Source: an uncultured Marinobacter sp.
GTDB taxonomy: Bacteria > Pseudomonadota > Gammaproteobacteria > Pseudomonadales > Oleiphilaceae
Length of the DNA: 64,000 bases
Direction of reading: 5' to 3'
Assembly: GCF_947488835.1 (NCBI RefSeq)
Contig: NZ_CANLBK010000001.1
Location: 1,488,001 to 1,552,000 of the forward strand
Part shown: piece by piece, positions 17,205-28,002 of the stretch
How the letters are laid out: each line of letters begins with the position of its first letter
Numbering within the stretch: the stretch's first letter is position 1
Notes under the pieces: model-generated
The model's input: only the letters and a program-made list of their open reading frames with translations
Databases searched by the model: none
What the model was told of the DNA's origin: nothing
Made by a program: the position numbers and the translations under genes

Positions 17205-18812
17205 TCAGGCTGTTTGCTTCTTGGATTGAAGCGCGTGTTGGTGCAAGCGTTTGATCGCGTCCAACGACGACAAGATCGCGCCTTCCATCCACGCCGGTAT
17301 ATAGGATGCATGCTCACCGGCCAGCACAACGCGCCCGTCAATCTCACACAGGTTCTTGTAATGAGCTTTACGGGTTTCCGGTGTCCATAAACCATAACAA
17401 CCATTAACCCACGGCACCCTGTGCCACGCGACGGAGATACCATTATCGTATTCGTCCATGTACTGCGGGTGTATTTTCGCCCCGTATTCGAGGGCTTTCT
17501 TCACCCGCATTTCCGGAGTCATCGAGGTAAACTCATAGGAATTCTCATCCCACAAGTACGCGCCCAGCAATACTCCTTTGCCGGAAGAATGGTAATCGGT
17601 ACTTGGGTAGCTGATTAGCTCGATGGGCATGTCGGTAAAGGTTATACCACCGTATATGTGGTCATCCTCTTCCCAGAATCGACGTTTGAACTGCAACCCG
17701 ACTTTAACACTGCTGTCATAGGGTACTGCGCGAATGGCGTTCGTCAGTTTGCTACTGAATGTGGAGGGTATTTGCCCAAGGATCGAGAGCGGAATGGTGC
17801 AGACGCACCAATCGGCGGTTTCCGTCATGGTTTCGCCCGGATTCAGACTATCAACATAGTTAACAGTCACGCCGTTGTCGTCCTGATCAATCTTCGTTAC
17901 TTTGCTGCTGTAGCGAATCAGGCTGCCAACCTCCTTCTCAAAGGCTTTGGCAATCATATCCATACCGCCGATAGGCTGGAATAAGGTGGCCTGATAATCG
18001 TAGGAGTGGCCCTCGTTCAGATGCTTCCAAAGCGTTGAGTTAAGCAGCTCTGCGCGACCCATTGGCTGGGAGAATTGCTGTTCAGGCATTAGGCCACCGG
18101 CGGGGTCAATGTCGAAGCCCCTCATGAGGCTCGACTCTACGCTTTTGACGTATTTGCCGTCATCGTTGAGTGCACCCCATTCACGCATTACCAGCAGCAG
18201 ACGCTCGGTGTCTTCTTTCGTCATGGCCTGATCGAGCGCTTTCTGATTGACACACTTGGCAAGAAGTTCTGCAACGTGCCCCTGGAAATCCGCCTTTACT
18301 TCGCGGTAGCGCTTTGGCTTACCACCGAACGCTTTGGTGCTGTGGAAGTAGGCGTTGTGGTTGATCTGGGTAAACACTTCCAGCTTTACATCAAACTGCT
18401 TGCAGTAGTGCAAAACCGCGTGATGGTGATAGGGAATACGCCATGGGCCGGGGTTAAGATAAAGACCTTTGTCGAACTTACACTCCTGGGTAGCGCCCCC
18501 CAGCTCAGTGTATTTGTCGCCGCCGCGTAACGTCCAGCAACGACCTCCCGCTTTCTGGTTGTACTCAAGAATCTTCACCTTGTACCCGGCTTTGCGAAGC
18601 TCGTAAGCCGCAGTCATACCGGCAAGACCACCTCCGAGCACGAGTACGGACGCCCCTGCTGGCGCGCCGCTCAATTCATAATTCTTGCTGTCAAAATTGG
18701 ATTCGGCTGCAAAACCGAGCGTTGTCATGGCTTGGTACATTGCAACGGCTCCGGCCGTCTTACCAATCCACGAAAGCAGCTCCCTTCTACTAAAACCCTG
18801 AGTCGGTTCCAT
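17205..18812 (-). CDS. Tat-exported flavin monoamine oxidase/dehydrogenase
   Basis: A 535-residue FAD enzyme of the monoamine oxidase superfamily. A twin-arginine signal (FSRRELLSWIGK, then a hydrophobic stretch) predicts folded export. The dinucleotide motif is VLVLGGGLAGMTAAYEL, followed by EYNQKAGGRCWTL. The C-terminal FAD contact is VVLAGEHASYIPAWMEGAI. It oxidises an amine to an imine. With a cytochrome c gene 12 bp downstream and an exported RidA beyond, a cytochrome-linked dehydrogenase rather than an O2-using oxidase is inferred. The amine substrate is unknown. Confidence 0.9.
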   Translation of the reverse strand: MEPTQGFSRRELLSWIGKTAGAVAMYQAMTTLGFAAESNFDSKNYELSGAPAGASVLVLGGGLAGMTAAYELRKAGYKVKILEYNQKAGGRCWTLRGGDKYTELGGATQECKFDKGLYLNPGPWRIPYHHHAVLHYCKQFDVKLEVFTQINHNAYFHSTKAFGGKPKRYREVKADFQGHVAELLAKCVNQKALDQAMTKEDTERLLLVMREWGALNDDGKYVKSVESSLMRGFDIDPAGGLMPEQQFSQPMGRAELLNSTLWKHLNEGHSYDYQATLFQPIGGMDMIAKAFEKEVGSLIRYSSKVTKIDQDDNGVTVNYVDSLNPGETMTETADWCVCTIPLSILGQIPSTFSSKLTNAIRAVPYDSSVKVGLQFKRRFWEEDDHIYGGITFTDMPIELISYPSTDYHSSGKGVLLGAYLWDENSYEFTSMTPEMRVKKALEYGAKIHPQYMDEYDNGISVAWHRVPWVNGCYGLWTPETRKAHYKNLCEIDGRVVLAGEHASYIPAWMEGAILSSLDAIKRLHQHALQSKKQTA

Positions 18813-19034
18813 GTTCCACGATCTCCCCAGTAGGTACGATCATCGACCTTGAATACATTAACCAGCAATAATCATACGATTAGACAGTTACTGTTACCGC
18901 TACATCAGGTTCAGAAAATTATTATATCTGCCTCCATAAACTTAGTATCTGCACGCAAAAGGCGCAAACACTGCACCGACGATTTAATATCCTTTTTTTG
19001 CGAGAACATTGCGCTGAGTTCTCTAAAGCCAGGA

Positions 19035-20249
19035 CTACTCCAACGCTCCATTAACAATCGCCCGCAACTCCTGCCGGATGGGGTAGGTCGATGAAGGGAT
19101 CAGTTGCGTCATAAAGATCACCACCAACTCCTCAACCGGATCGACAAAAAAACTGGTGCTCGCCAACCCACCCCAGCCATATTCGCCAACAGTCCCGTTT
19201 GTCTGGGATTTGGCAACGTCGGTTTTTACCGAAAAGCCAAGCCCAAAGCCTGTGCCTGCATAGGGTGCCTCGCTGAACGAACCAACTGCCAACCCCGGAA
19301 GATCCTGGTTTCCTGGCAGGTGGTTACAACGCATAAACTCCAGGGTTTTGCGCCCAATAATCCTCTGTCCCCGAAAGTCCCCGCCCTGACACAGCGCCTG
19401 GGCAAAGTGGAAGTAATCGTCAATGGTGGAGACCAAACCGCCACCGCCAGACTGAAACCGCCCCTTGCTCCGGAAAGGTGAAGTTTCTGGATCGTCCTGA
19501 AGTTTGAGCGAATCACCCGGCTGATACTGATAACAAGCCGCAAATCGATCCAACTGATCGTCTCTGACATAAAAGCCGGTATCAGGCATCTCCAACGGAT
19601 CGAAGATATTCTCGCGCAGGTATTCATCAAAAGGCTGATCCGCCAGCAACTGCACCAGATACCCCAGCACATCGGTGCTGACGGAATAGTTCCAGGCGGT
19701 GCCCGGCGAGAACTCCAGGGGCAGTTCCGCCAGCTGATTGACCAAGGTCTCCATCGTCAGATTCCGGCTACCATCAAGCCCTAATTCGCGATAAGCAGCA
19801 TCTACGTTGGTGCGATTCATAAACCCGTAGGTCAGGCCAGACATATGGGTGAACAGATCACGAATAGTCATAGTGTTGGTTGCAGGCGCTGTCAAAAAAT
19901 GAGGATAGACACCGCTTTTATACACCCGCCGATTCTTCCAGGCTGGAATATACTTGTGCACTGGATCATCCAGCAGAAACCGCCCCTGTTCATAGAGCTG
20001 CATCATGGCGATAGACGTAATCGGCTTGGTCATGGAGTAAATGCGAAAAATGGTATCGCGGCATACGGGCTTTTTACGTTCTACATCCATCAACCCTTGC
20101 GCTTTTACATACGCAACTTCCCCTCTTCGGGCCACCAGGGTCAGCGCACCGGGCAAATTTCCGGGCTGGATATAACGGCGATCAAGGTGGCGTTCAATAT
20201 TGAGAAGTCGATCCGATGAGAGGCCAGCAATCTGTTTTATTTCCATCAT
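19035..20249 (-). CDS. Serine hydrolase, beta-lactamase/esterase EstB-like
   Basis: 404 residues of the class C beta-lactamase fold. The SxxK motif is S72-M-T-K75 ([10 protein letters not shown]) and the Tyr motif is [11 protein letters not shown] around residue 176. The C-terminal [23 protein letters not shown] strand carries a G-W-G in place of the KTG box, as in EstB-type esterases and related D-aminopeptidase relatives. There is no signal peptide, so it is probably a cytoplasmic esterase rather than a resistance enzyme. AAGGTG lies upstream of the start. Confidence 0.9.
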   Translation of the reverse strand: MMEIKQIAGLSSDRLLNIERHLDRRYIQPGNLPGALTLVARRGEVAYVKAQGLMDVERKKPVCRDTIFRIYSMTKPITSIAMMQLYEQGRFLLDDPVHKYIPAWKNRRVYKSGVYPHFLTAPATNTMTIRDLFTHMSGLTYGFMNRTNVDAAYRELGLDGSRNLTMETLVNQLAELPLEFSPGTAWNYSVSTDVLGYLVQLLADQPFDEYLRENIFDPLEMPDTGFYVRDDQLDRFAACYQYQPGDSLKLQDDPETSPFRSKGRFQSGGGGLVSTIDDYFHFAQALCQGGDFRGQRIIGRKTLEFMRCNHLPGNQDLPGLAVGSFSEAPYAGTGFGLGFSVKTDVAKSQTNGTVGEYGWGGLASTSFFVDPVEELVVIFMTQLIPSSTYPIRQELRAIVNGALE

Positions 20250-20371
20250 GGAGGGGGCACCTTATTTGTCTGACACCTTGATTATTGCACCACTCAGCCA
20301 GAATCGGCAGCAAACGCTTGTAGCGCCCGAGACCTAAGCGGAATTTACCCGGCAATTTTCTTGAACTTTAG

Positions 20372-23300
20372 ATGAAAAGGCTGAACACTCTAAGAGCAAA
20401 CAATCAATCATTTCCGGCCACAGCGAGTAGCCCTTTGACTACACCTTCAGATAAAGAGGCCAATTCAACAAATACACGCCCTGATACAAGCGGTGTGGCC
20501 GAAAACGAACCGGGAAATTCCCATATTTACAGGCTAACAGGAATATACCGGGCTCTTAGCGAAATGAATCAGGCCATTAACCGAATGAGTGGCGAGGAAG
20601 AATTGTTTCCGCTCGTGTGTAGATCGGCCGTAGATTTAGCCGGAATGAGCATGGCCTGGGTTGGCATTTTCGATCCCGAATCAGAGCGCATTGTTCCAGT
20701 AGTAAGCTACGGGGCGGAAACGGATTATCTGAACCACTTAAACACCTCTGTGCGGCCGGGAAGATCGGGCAACCAGGGCCCTTCCGCGGCAGCTTATTGC
20801 AGCAACGACGCTGTAATCATCAAGGATCGAGTAAACAAGGCAGGCTCAGCACTCCCAGCCGAACACGCAAGCGACCCACAATGGGGCAGCAGTGGCAGCT
20901 TCCCCATCCAGCGGAATGGAAAACCTTTTGCCGTGTTTTCAGCGTATCACGGTGAAAGGGAGTTTTTCGGCGATGAAGTCACCAACCTGTTCAACGAGCT
21001 GGCCCGCGACCTCACATTCGCACTCGACAACCTTGACCGGGAAAAGCAGCGCCGCGAAGCCGTTGAAGCTCTCCGTGTCAGTGAGCAGCATTTTCGGGCC
21101 TATTTCGAGCGCTCCATGTTTGGCATGGCGACCACCAGCCCGGATAGAGGCTGGATAGAGGTAAACCAGGCACTCTGCGACATGCTCGGTTACACAGAGA
21201 AAGAGCTGCTCGCAACAAGGTGGACCGATCTGATTCACCCTGAAGATCTCGAGGTTGGCCAAGCCCATTATCAGCAGCTGATTGACGGTACAGTGGATGA
21301 GCGATCTGTTGAAAGACGGTTTATCCACAAATCCGGCCACGCCATCGACACTCATCTGGCCTTGCGTGCCGTTCGAAATACGGACCAGAGCTTTGCGTAT
21401 GTTGTGTCGCTAGTTGAGGACATTTCTCCCCGAAAGATGGCAGAACGCCGCGAACAGATGCGGCAAGACACTCTGGAGCAAGTCGCTAAAGGCGGCTCCC
21501 TGGACGAAATCCTATCGCAAGTCATTGCATCGGCAGAATCAATTCTCTCCAATTCAATGTGCTCTATCCTTCTGATGGACGAAGAAGGTAAACACCTTTT
21601 GAGTGGCGCAGCGCCAAGTTTGCCGGAGTTCTTCACCAAGACCATTAGTGGTGTTGAGATCGGGCTGGGTGTGGGCTCTTGCGGAACCGCCGCCTTCAAG
21701 GGCGAACGCGTTGTTGTTGAAAATATCGCCTCTCACCCCTACTGGGAAAATTTTAAAGATCTGGCCGCCTCCGCTGGGCTTGGGGCCTGCTGGTCTGAAC
21801 CCATCCATTCTTCATCCGGCAAGGTTTTAGGCACCTTCGCCATTTATCGCAAGGAACCAAGTGCACCGGATAAACAGGAAATCTTGCTAATAGAGAAAGC
21901 TGCCAATCTGGTCAGTATTGCCATCGAAAGAACCCAAGCACAAGAAGAGCTCCACTTGGCCTCTTCTATCTACGAAAACACAGCCGAGGCACTGCTGGTT
22001 ACCGATGCAAACAACAGAATCATTGCACTCAATCCTGCATTTACCCGGATAACGGGCTATACCATTGAGGATCTGAAGGGCAGAGACACATCGGCTCTTC
22101 ATTCCGGCCGCCACAGCGCCGATTTCTACCAAGCTATTTGGGCCAATGTCGCCCTAAAAGGTTTTTGGCAAGGAGAGGCCTGGAATCGCCGCAAAAACGG
22201 CGAAGCCTTTCCCTCATGGCTCACTGTCAGCGTGATTCACAATGACAAAGGTGATATCCAGCGTCATGTCATTATGGGCTCTGACATTACTGACAAGGTT
22301 CGTACAGAAGAGCTGGTCTGGCGCCAGGCAAACTACGATTTTTTGACCAACCTACCCAACCGCTACATGCTCCAGGATCGTCTGGAACAGGAAATCCGGG
22401 CTTCCCTTAGCCACGGAACATTGCTGGCACTAGTGCTCATTGACCTTGACCACTTCAAGGACGTTAACGATTCCCTCGGGCGCCCAGTGGGAGATCAGCT
22501 GCTGATAGAGGCGGCAGAGCGGATCAGCGATTGTGTCAGAGACTCCGATACCGTGGCCCGCATGGGCGGCGACGAGTTCACGGTTATCCTGCCCCGACTC
22601 GCAAACACGATCGACGGTGAAAAGGTAGCTGAACAAATCATCAGTGCGCTGGCCGAGCCATACTCCATACAAAGCCAATCCATCTATGTTCAGGCCAGTG
22701 TTGGCATTACCTTCTGCCCCAATGATGCTTCAAACGTTGACCAGCTAATCAGCAACGCCGATCAGGCCATGTATGCATCGAAAACATCGGGACGAAACCG
22801 CCTGAGTTATTTTACCCAATCCCTTCACGATGAAGCCCGAAAGCGCCTTTCGCTGATAAATGACATGCGTTCGGCGATTAAGAACAAGCAATTCGAACTC
22901 TATTTCCAGCCTATCGTTGATTTGGCAACTGGAAAGGTCTGCAATGCAGAAGCGCTTATCCGCTGGAATCATCCCGAGCGAGGAATGATCAGCCCGGTGG
23001 AATTTATTCCTCTGGCAGAAGAGACAGGGTTAATCGTCGGCATCGGTGATTGGGTGTTTCGCGAAGCGGCCCTCCACATAAAGCGCTGGGGCGAATTATG
23101 CAATAGCGGCGTTCAGGTGTCGGTAAACATGTCACCGGTGCAGTTTCAAAGCGACGCCCTGAACATCGCAGACTGGCTGGATCACCTGAAATCTCTCGAG
23201 TTGGACCCGAAGCACCTCAGCATCGAAATCACTGAAGGCCTGCTTCTGAATGCCAGCGACAACGTTAAGAATAAGCTGCTCCGTTTCCGGGATGCTGGAA

Positions 23301-23623
23301 TACAGGTAGCCATTGACGACTTTGGCGTTGGCTACTCCGCCCTGTCGTATCTAAAGCGGTTCGATATCGACTACCTCAAGATTGATCAGTCTTTTATTCA
23401 AAACCTTGAAACGGATCAAAACGATCTGGTGCTTTCAGAAGCCATTGTCATCATGGCCCACAGGCTCGGCCTGAAGGTTATCGCCGAAGGTGTCGAGACC
23501 GAAGCACAACGCCAACTGTTGTTGGAAATCGGGTGTGATTACGGGCAGGGATACCTCTTCTCTCGACCATTGCCAGTTACAGCGTTTGAAGACTTCCTCA
23601 TGAAAACATTAAAACCGAATTGA
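20372..23623 (+). CDS. GAF-PAS-GAF-PAS-GGDEF-EAL c-di-GMP enzyme
   Basis: 1083 residues, no transmembrane segment. In order: GAF (about 55-215), PAS (about 230-355), GAF (about 375-520), PAS (about 530-645), GGDEF (about 650-810) and EAL (about 825-1075). The GGDEF motif is intact near residue 732 with an RxxD site (RDSD) 5 residues before. The EAL domain keeps EALIRW, NMSPVQF, EITEG, DDFG, LKIDQSF and the QGYLFSRPL end, so both making and breaking of c-di-GMP are possible. The DDFGTGYSSL loop reads DDFGVGYSAL, a small departure near the dimer/metal loop. Confidence 0.94.
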   Translation: MKRLNTLRANNQSFPATASSPLTTPSDKEANSTNTRPDTSGVAENEPGNSHIYRLTGIYRALSEMNQAINRMSGEEELFPLVCRSAVDLAGMSMAWVGIFDPESERIVPVVSYGAETDYLNHLNTSVRPGRSGNQGPSAAAYCSNDAVIIKDRVNKAGSALPAEHASDPQWGSSGSFPIQRNGKPFAVFSAYHGEREFFGDEVTNLFNELARDLTFALDNLDREKQRREAVEALRVSEQHFRAYFERSMFGMATTSPDRGWIEVNQALCDMLGYTEKELLATRWTDLIHPEDLEVGQAHYQQLIDGTVDERSVERRFIHKSGHAIDTHLALRAVRNTDQSFAYVVSLVEDISPRKMAERREQMRQDTLEQVAKGGSLDEILSQVIASAESILSNSMCSILLMDEEGKHLLSGAAPSLPEFFTKTISGVEIGLGVGSCGTAAFKGERVVVENIASHPYWENFKDLAASAGLGACWSEPIHSSSGKVLGTFAIYRKEPSAPDKQEILLIEKAANLVSIAIERTQAQEELHLASSIYENTAEALLVTDANNRIIALNPAFTRITGYTIEDLKGRDTSALHSGRHSADFYQAIWANVALKGFWQGEAWNRRKNGEAFPSWLTVSVIHNDKGDIQRHVIMGSDITDKVRTEELVWRQANYDFLTNLPNRYMLQDRLEQEIRASLSHGTLLALVLIDLDHFKDVNDSLGRPVGDQLLIEAAERISDCVRDSDTVARMGGDEFTVILPRLANTIDGEKVAEQIISALAEPYSIQSQSIYVQASVGITFCPNDASNVDQLISNADQAMYASKTSGRNRLSYFTQSLHDEARKRLSLINDMRSAIKNKQFELYFQPIVDLATGKVCNAEALIRWNHPERGMISPVEFIPLAEETGLIVGIGDWVFREAALHIKRWGELCNSGVQVSVNMSPVQFQSDALNIADWLDHLKSLELDPKHLSIEITEGLLLNASDNVKNKLLRFRDAGIQVAIDDFGVGYSALSYLKRFDIDYLKIDQSFIQNLETDQNDLVLSEAIVIMAHRLGLKVIAEGVETEAQRQLLLEIGCDYGQGYLFSRPLPVTAFEDFLMKTLKPN

Positions 23624-23770
23624 AACAGGTGTGAAACACCTCTCTCAAATAAACATTTTTCTGTTCACCATCAGATATATATTTGCGCAATCAACTTTCC
23701 CATGGCGCTACTTAAATCTAAAATACCAGTAACGGACTACTCTCTTTTCTATTATCAGGGCAACTGGCTT

Positions 23771-24844
23771 ATGAACTGCACACTACGGATAGCGCTTTAC
23801 GCTATCGCAATGATCTCTCTTTTTGGCTGCAGTGAGTCAGAGAAAGCCACTTTCCACCCGGTGATTCAACCAGTCAAAGTGATGACGATCGGCAGCGAAG
23901 ACGCGACCCTGGCCCGTGAGTTCCCTGCCACTGTCAGAGCAAGTCAGCGGGTTACTATGGCCTTTCAGGTACCCGGTCGGTTAGTCGAGTTTCCAGTGCA
24001 AGAAGGCCTGATCGTCAAAAAAGGCACGCTGCTCGGTAAACTGGACCCATCAGATTACAACAGTAATTTGGCCGCCGCGCGCACACAGTTGCAAGCGGTA
24101 GAGGCAAATTTCAATCGCGCCAAAGATCTGATCAAGAAGAAGTACGTCTCCCAAGCTGAGTACGACAAGATCGAATCCAGTTATAACGTTGCCCAAACTG
24201 AACTTGAAAAAGCACAGAAAGCGGTGAACGAAACCAGCCTTATTGCGCCCTTCGAAGGCGTTATTGCCCGCACATTTGTCGACAATTTTCAGGAAGTGCA
24301 AGCCAAAGAGCCAGTCTTGAATCTACACAACAATCTCGCACTGGAAGTCGTGGTTGATATACCGGAAAACCTGATTGTGCGTTACAGCAACCAGGGCACG
24401 GCGATCGATCTGAGCGCCCGGTTCGATGGCATACCAAACCGCACTTTCCCGCTCGCCATTAAAGAACACGCCACTGAGGCCAACTCTGATACACAGACTT
24501 TCCAGTATGTGCTTTCTATAGAAGACACCGCAGGCCAAAACCTGCTACCTGGAATGACCGCCATTGTTCGCGCACAACAAAAACCAGACAACAGCAACAG
24601 TGAGACACTCATAGCAGTGCCGCTGTCGGCCGTGGTCGCCGACAGCAAACAACAGAAAATCGTCTGGATCGTCAATGACGACGGCAAAGTCAGCAAGCGC
24701 CCTGTGGAAACCGGTGATTTGGTGGGCTCCAGCAATATTCTGATCACCAACGGACTGGAAACAGGCGACACCCTTGCCATTGCCGGCGCGTCGTCGCTAA
24801 CCGAAGGCATGCAAGTAAAACCTATCGATAAAGTGGAGTTCTGA
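23771..24844 (+). CDS. RND efflux periplasmic adaptor lipoprotein
   Basis: A 357-residue membrane fusion protein (HlyD/AcrA-like). A lipoprotein signal ends SLFGC (Cys20). It has a lipoyl half-motif (VPGRLVEFPVQEGLIVKKGTLLGKLD), an alpha-helical hairpin (about 80-150), the second half-motif (TSLIAPFEGVIARTFVDNFQEV), and beta-barrel and membrane-proximal domains. I place the start at 23771, where the signal peptide begins; an in-frame ATG at 23702 adds 23 residues. The permease gene starts 6 bp after the stop, so the two form one operon. No outer-membrane channel gene is adjacent. Confidence 0.92.
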   Translation: MNCTLRIALYAIAMISLFGCSESEKATFHPVIQPVKVMTIGSEDATLAREFPATVRASQRVTMAFQVPGRLVEFPVQEGLIVKKGTLLGKLDPSDYNSNLAAARTQLQAVEANFNRAKDLIKKKYVSQAEYDKIESSYNVAQTELEKAQKAVNETSLIAPFEGVIARTFVDNFQEVQAKEPVLNLHNNLALEVVVDIPENLIVRYSNQGTAIDLSARFDGIPNRTFPLAIKEHATEANSDTQTFQYVLSIEDTAGQNLLPGMTAIVRAQQKPDNSNSETLIAVPLSAVVADSKQQKIVWIVNDDGKVSKRPVETGDLVGSSNILITNGLETGDTLAIAGASSLTEGMQVKPIDKVEF

Positions 24845-24850
24845 TCCACT

Positions 24851-27800
24851 ATGAACATTGCTGCATGGAGCATTAAAAACAGCACCATCACCTGGATTGT
24901 TGTCCTTGTCATGGTGGCGATGGGTTACCACTCTTTCAACAATCTCAGCCGCCTTGAGGACCCCGAATTCACCATCAAGGAAGCCAAAGTCGTCACGCCG
25001 TATCCCGGGGCGACTGCCAGCGAGGTTGAAGAGGAAGTCAGCAACCTCATAGAACAGACTGCCCAAAAGATGGGTCAGTTGTTCTATGTGGAATCCCACT
25101 CATATCGCGACAAGTCCATTGTCTCGGTAAAAATACTCGATCAGTACGACAAGTCGCGATTGCCGCAAGTCTGGGATGAGCTTCGGCACAAAATCAGTGA
25201 CGTGCAATCCCAGCTTCCCCCGGGAGCCGGGCCGTCTCAGGTGATTGATGATTTTGGGGACGTTTATGGCGTATATCTGGCCATCACCGGTGACGGATAC
25301 AGCCAGAACGAGCTCTACGAGTTCGCCAAATTTCTGAAGCGCGAATTGTTGCTGGTTGATGGCGTCAAAAGCATTGCGCTATATGGCGAACCACAGGAAA
25401 CCATTTACGTAGAGCCCTACACGGAAAAAATGTCGGCATTGGGCATACCCCCTACCGCGATATTCAATGTGCTGGGCGACAAAAACACGGTCGCTTACGC
25501 CGGGTACGCCCGCGCTGGCGATGCCCGCCTTGCCGTTCAGGTGTCTGGCGAACTGGACTCCGCGGAGCAATTCAAATCACTGATGATTGCAAGCCGGGGC
25601 AGTAGTAGCAGCCAAATCGTACTGGGCGATATTGCCAACGTGTACCGTGGGCAACAGGAGCCGGCCAAAAATGTACTCCGCTTTAACGGTGAGCAAGCTA
25701 TCGGCCTGGCCATTTCAGCTCGCTCCGGAAGCAATGTCATCACCATGGGCGAAGGCCTCGACGCCAGGTTGGAACAGCTGAAGCCGCAAATTCCATTGGG
25801 CATGACCCTCAATCCCATATCGATCCAATCCGATGCTGTATCAGAAGCCATCAGTGGCTTTACCGTCAGCTTGCTACAAGCAGTAGCCATCGTGGTACTG
25901 GTCTTGCTGGTGTTTATGGGCCTGCGCAGTGGACTGATTATCGGCGCGGTACTGCTGATCACCATCATGGGCACATTCATTTTCATGAACATTTACGCCA
26001 TCAACCTTGAACGCATTTCACTGGGCGCACTTATCATTGCCCTTGGTATGTTGGTGGACAATGCCATCGTGGTCACCGATGGTATTCGTATGCGCATGCA
26101 GCAAGGGGAAGACGCCCTCTCTGCTGCCAGTAAAGTTGTCAGCCAGACAGCCATTCCCTTACTGGGCGCCACAGCCATTGCCGTTACGGCCTTTGCCGCC
26201 ATCGGCACATCAGACGACTCCACCGGCGAGTACACTCGCTCCCTGTTTTCGGTCATCCTGATTTCGCTGTCCCTGAGTTGGTTCACCGCAGTAACCGTAA
26301 CGCCTTTACTGTGCCACAAGTTTTTGAAAACGACCGTTACGGGCGATGACCAGCAAGCCTACTCATCGGGCTTTTATCGCAAGTACCAAGGCATGCTTCA
26401 CAAAGCCATTCAGCACCGTTGGTTGACCATCGGCATCACCGCGATGTTGTTTGTAGTTGCCGTGGTGGGCTTTGGCTCCGTCAAGCAAAGCTTCTTCCCC
26501 GACTCTACCCGCCCGCAATTTTACGTGGACCTTTGGTTCCCGGGTGATGCCGATATCAGTACCGCATCTGAGGGCTCAAAAGCATTTGAGGAGATTTTAG
26601 CCGGTTATGAAGGCGTCACTCGGGTAACTACGCAAGTGGGCGGCAGTTCACCGCGGTTCCTGCTGACGTATTCTCCGGAGCAGCCAAGCCCCAACTTTGC
26701 TCGGATTCTGGTAGATGTCGAGAACTACGAAACGCTGGCCCACCTGACCGAGAAAGCCCAACACGAGCTTGAAACGCTCCGCCCTGGCGTTGGCGTGAAC
26801 GTTAAAAAGTTTGTGCTCGGGCCCGCTACCGGTGGCAAGATTCAGCTGCGCATTTCCGGACCAGACCCTGAAGTGTTGCGACAGCTCGCCAGCAACGCCA
26901 AACAAGTGCTGGCCGCACACCCCAATGTAAAAGGGCTGCGCGATGAATGGGGCGATCTGGTAAAGGTGATCAAACCGGAGATTGCCGACGCTCAGGCCCA
27001 GAAGCTCGGGCTGGTGCGCGCTGACATTGCCCAGGCAACGGCCTTTGCTGTTGACGGCGTGCGTGTAGGCACCTATCGCGAAGGCGACGAGTTGCTGCCG
27101 ATTATTGCGCGGGCGCCAATAGGCGAGCGAATGAGCCTGAACAACCTTGACCAGGTGTCTATATGGAGCCCGGCTGCTCAAAGCATGGTTCCACTGGGCC
27201 AGGCTGTCTCTGATTTCGATGTTGGTTTTGAGAACGCGCATATCTGGAGACAGGACCGCATCACCATGCTGCGCTTGCACTTCGATCAGCGCGAGGGGTT
27301 ATCCTCAGAACTTCTGGCTGACATCAAGGCCGATGTAGAGAAGGCATTGAATGCTGACGTGCGTGAGTATCTCGGACTATCAGACGATGCAGATATACAA
27401 CACACCAATAAAACAATCCCTCTACGATACCGTGACCGAATCCCGGTGGCAGACATGACCGGCTACTATTTTGCCTGGGGCGGCGAGAATGAAGACTCTA
27501 TCAAGGGTTCAACATCCATTGCCGAATCTATTCCGGTGTTTTTCGGGCTGATGGTGTTCATCGTGATTGCACTGTTTAACTCCATTCGCAAAACGCTTGT
27601 GATATGGCTTGTAGTGCCTCTGGCCATTATTGGAGTAACGGCGGGGCTACTGCTGTTCAACCAGCCCTTTGGCTTTATGGCGCTGCTGGGCTTCATGAGC
27701 CTGGCCGGCATGCTGATCAAAAATGCCATCGTGCTGGTTGATCAGATTGACGTCGAACTGGCCAGCGGAAAGGCGCCCATTGAGGCGATTGTTGATTCCG

Positions 27801-27988
27801 GAACCAGTCGTTTGATTCCCGTAGCCATGGCTGCATTAACGACGATTCTGGGCATGCTGCCTTTGCTGACAGATGCTTTCTTCGTCGCCATGGCAGTCAC
27901 CATCATGTTCGGACTTGGTTTTGCAACGATCCTCACACTCGTGGTGGTACCGGTTCTGTACGCAACCTTGTTCCGGTTTCGCAACTAA
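24851..27988 (+). CDS. RND superfamily efflux permease
   Basis: A 1045-residue inner-membrane proton antiporter with the AcrB topology: TM1 near residue 15, a large periplasmic loop, TM2-6 (about 335-530), a second loop and TM7-12. The TM4 proton-relay segment reads LGMLVDNAIVVTDG, so one of the two adjacent Asp residues of AcrB is Asn here, as in some subfamilies. The pair with the upstream adaptor should extrude small hydrophobic compounds; the substrate is unknown. It presumably uses a TolC-type channel encoded elsewhere. Confidence 0.94.
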   Translation: MNIAAWSIKNSTITWIVVLVMVAMGYHSFNNLSRLEDPEFTIKEAKVVTPYPGATASEVEEEVSNLIEQTAQKMGQLFYVESHSYRDKSIVSVKILDQYDKSRLPQVWDELRHKISDVQSQLPPGAGPSQVIDDFGDVYGVYLAITGDGYSQNELYEFAKFLKRELLLVDGVKSIALYGEPQETIYVEPYTEKMSALGIPPTAIFNVLGDKNTVAYAGYARAGDARLAVQVSGELDSAEQFKSLMIASRGSSSSQIVLGDIANVYRGQQEPAKNVLRFNGEQAIGLAISARSGSNVITMGEGLDARLEQLKPQIPLGMTLNPISIQSDAVSEAISGFTVSLLQAVAIVVLVLLVFMGLRSGLIIGAVLLITIMGTFIFMNIYAINLERISLGALIIALGMLVDNAIVVTDGIRMRMQQGEDALSAASKVVSQTAIPLLGATAIAVTAFAAIGTSDDSTGEYTRSLFSVILISLSLSWFTAVTVTPLLCHKFLKTTVTGDDQQAYSSGFYRKYQGMLHKAIQHRWLTIGITAMLFVVAVVGFGSVKQSFFPDSTRPQFYVDLWFPGDADISTASEGSKAFEEILAGYEGVTRVTTQVGGSSPRFLLTYSPEQPSPNFARILVDVENYETLAHLTEKAQHELETLRPGVGVNVKKFVLGPATGGKIQLRISGPDPEVLRQLASNAKQVLAAHPNVKGLRDEWGDLVKVIKPEIADAQAQKLGLVRADIAQATAFAVDGVRVGTYREGDELLPIIARAPIGERMSLNNLDQVSIWSPAAQSMVPLGQAVSDFDVGFENAHIWRQDRITMLRLHFDQREGLSSELLADIKADVEKALNADVREYLGLSDDADIQHTNKTIPLRYRDRIPVADMTGYYFAWGGENEDSIKGSTSIAESIPVFFGLMVFIVIALFNSIRKTLVIWLVVPLAIIGVTAGLLLFNQPFGFMALLGFMSLAGMLIKNAIVLVDQIDVELASGKAPIEAIVDSGTSRLIPVAMAALTTILGMLPLLTDAFFVAMAVTIMFGLGFATILTLVVVPVLYATLFRFRN

Positions 27989-28002
27989 CGTTTGTAAAGG
28001 GC

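Noticed and set aside
26648..27280. 210-residue open frame on the minus strand
   Set aside because: Antisense within the RND permease gene, with no ribosome site or recognisable domain.
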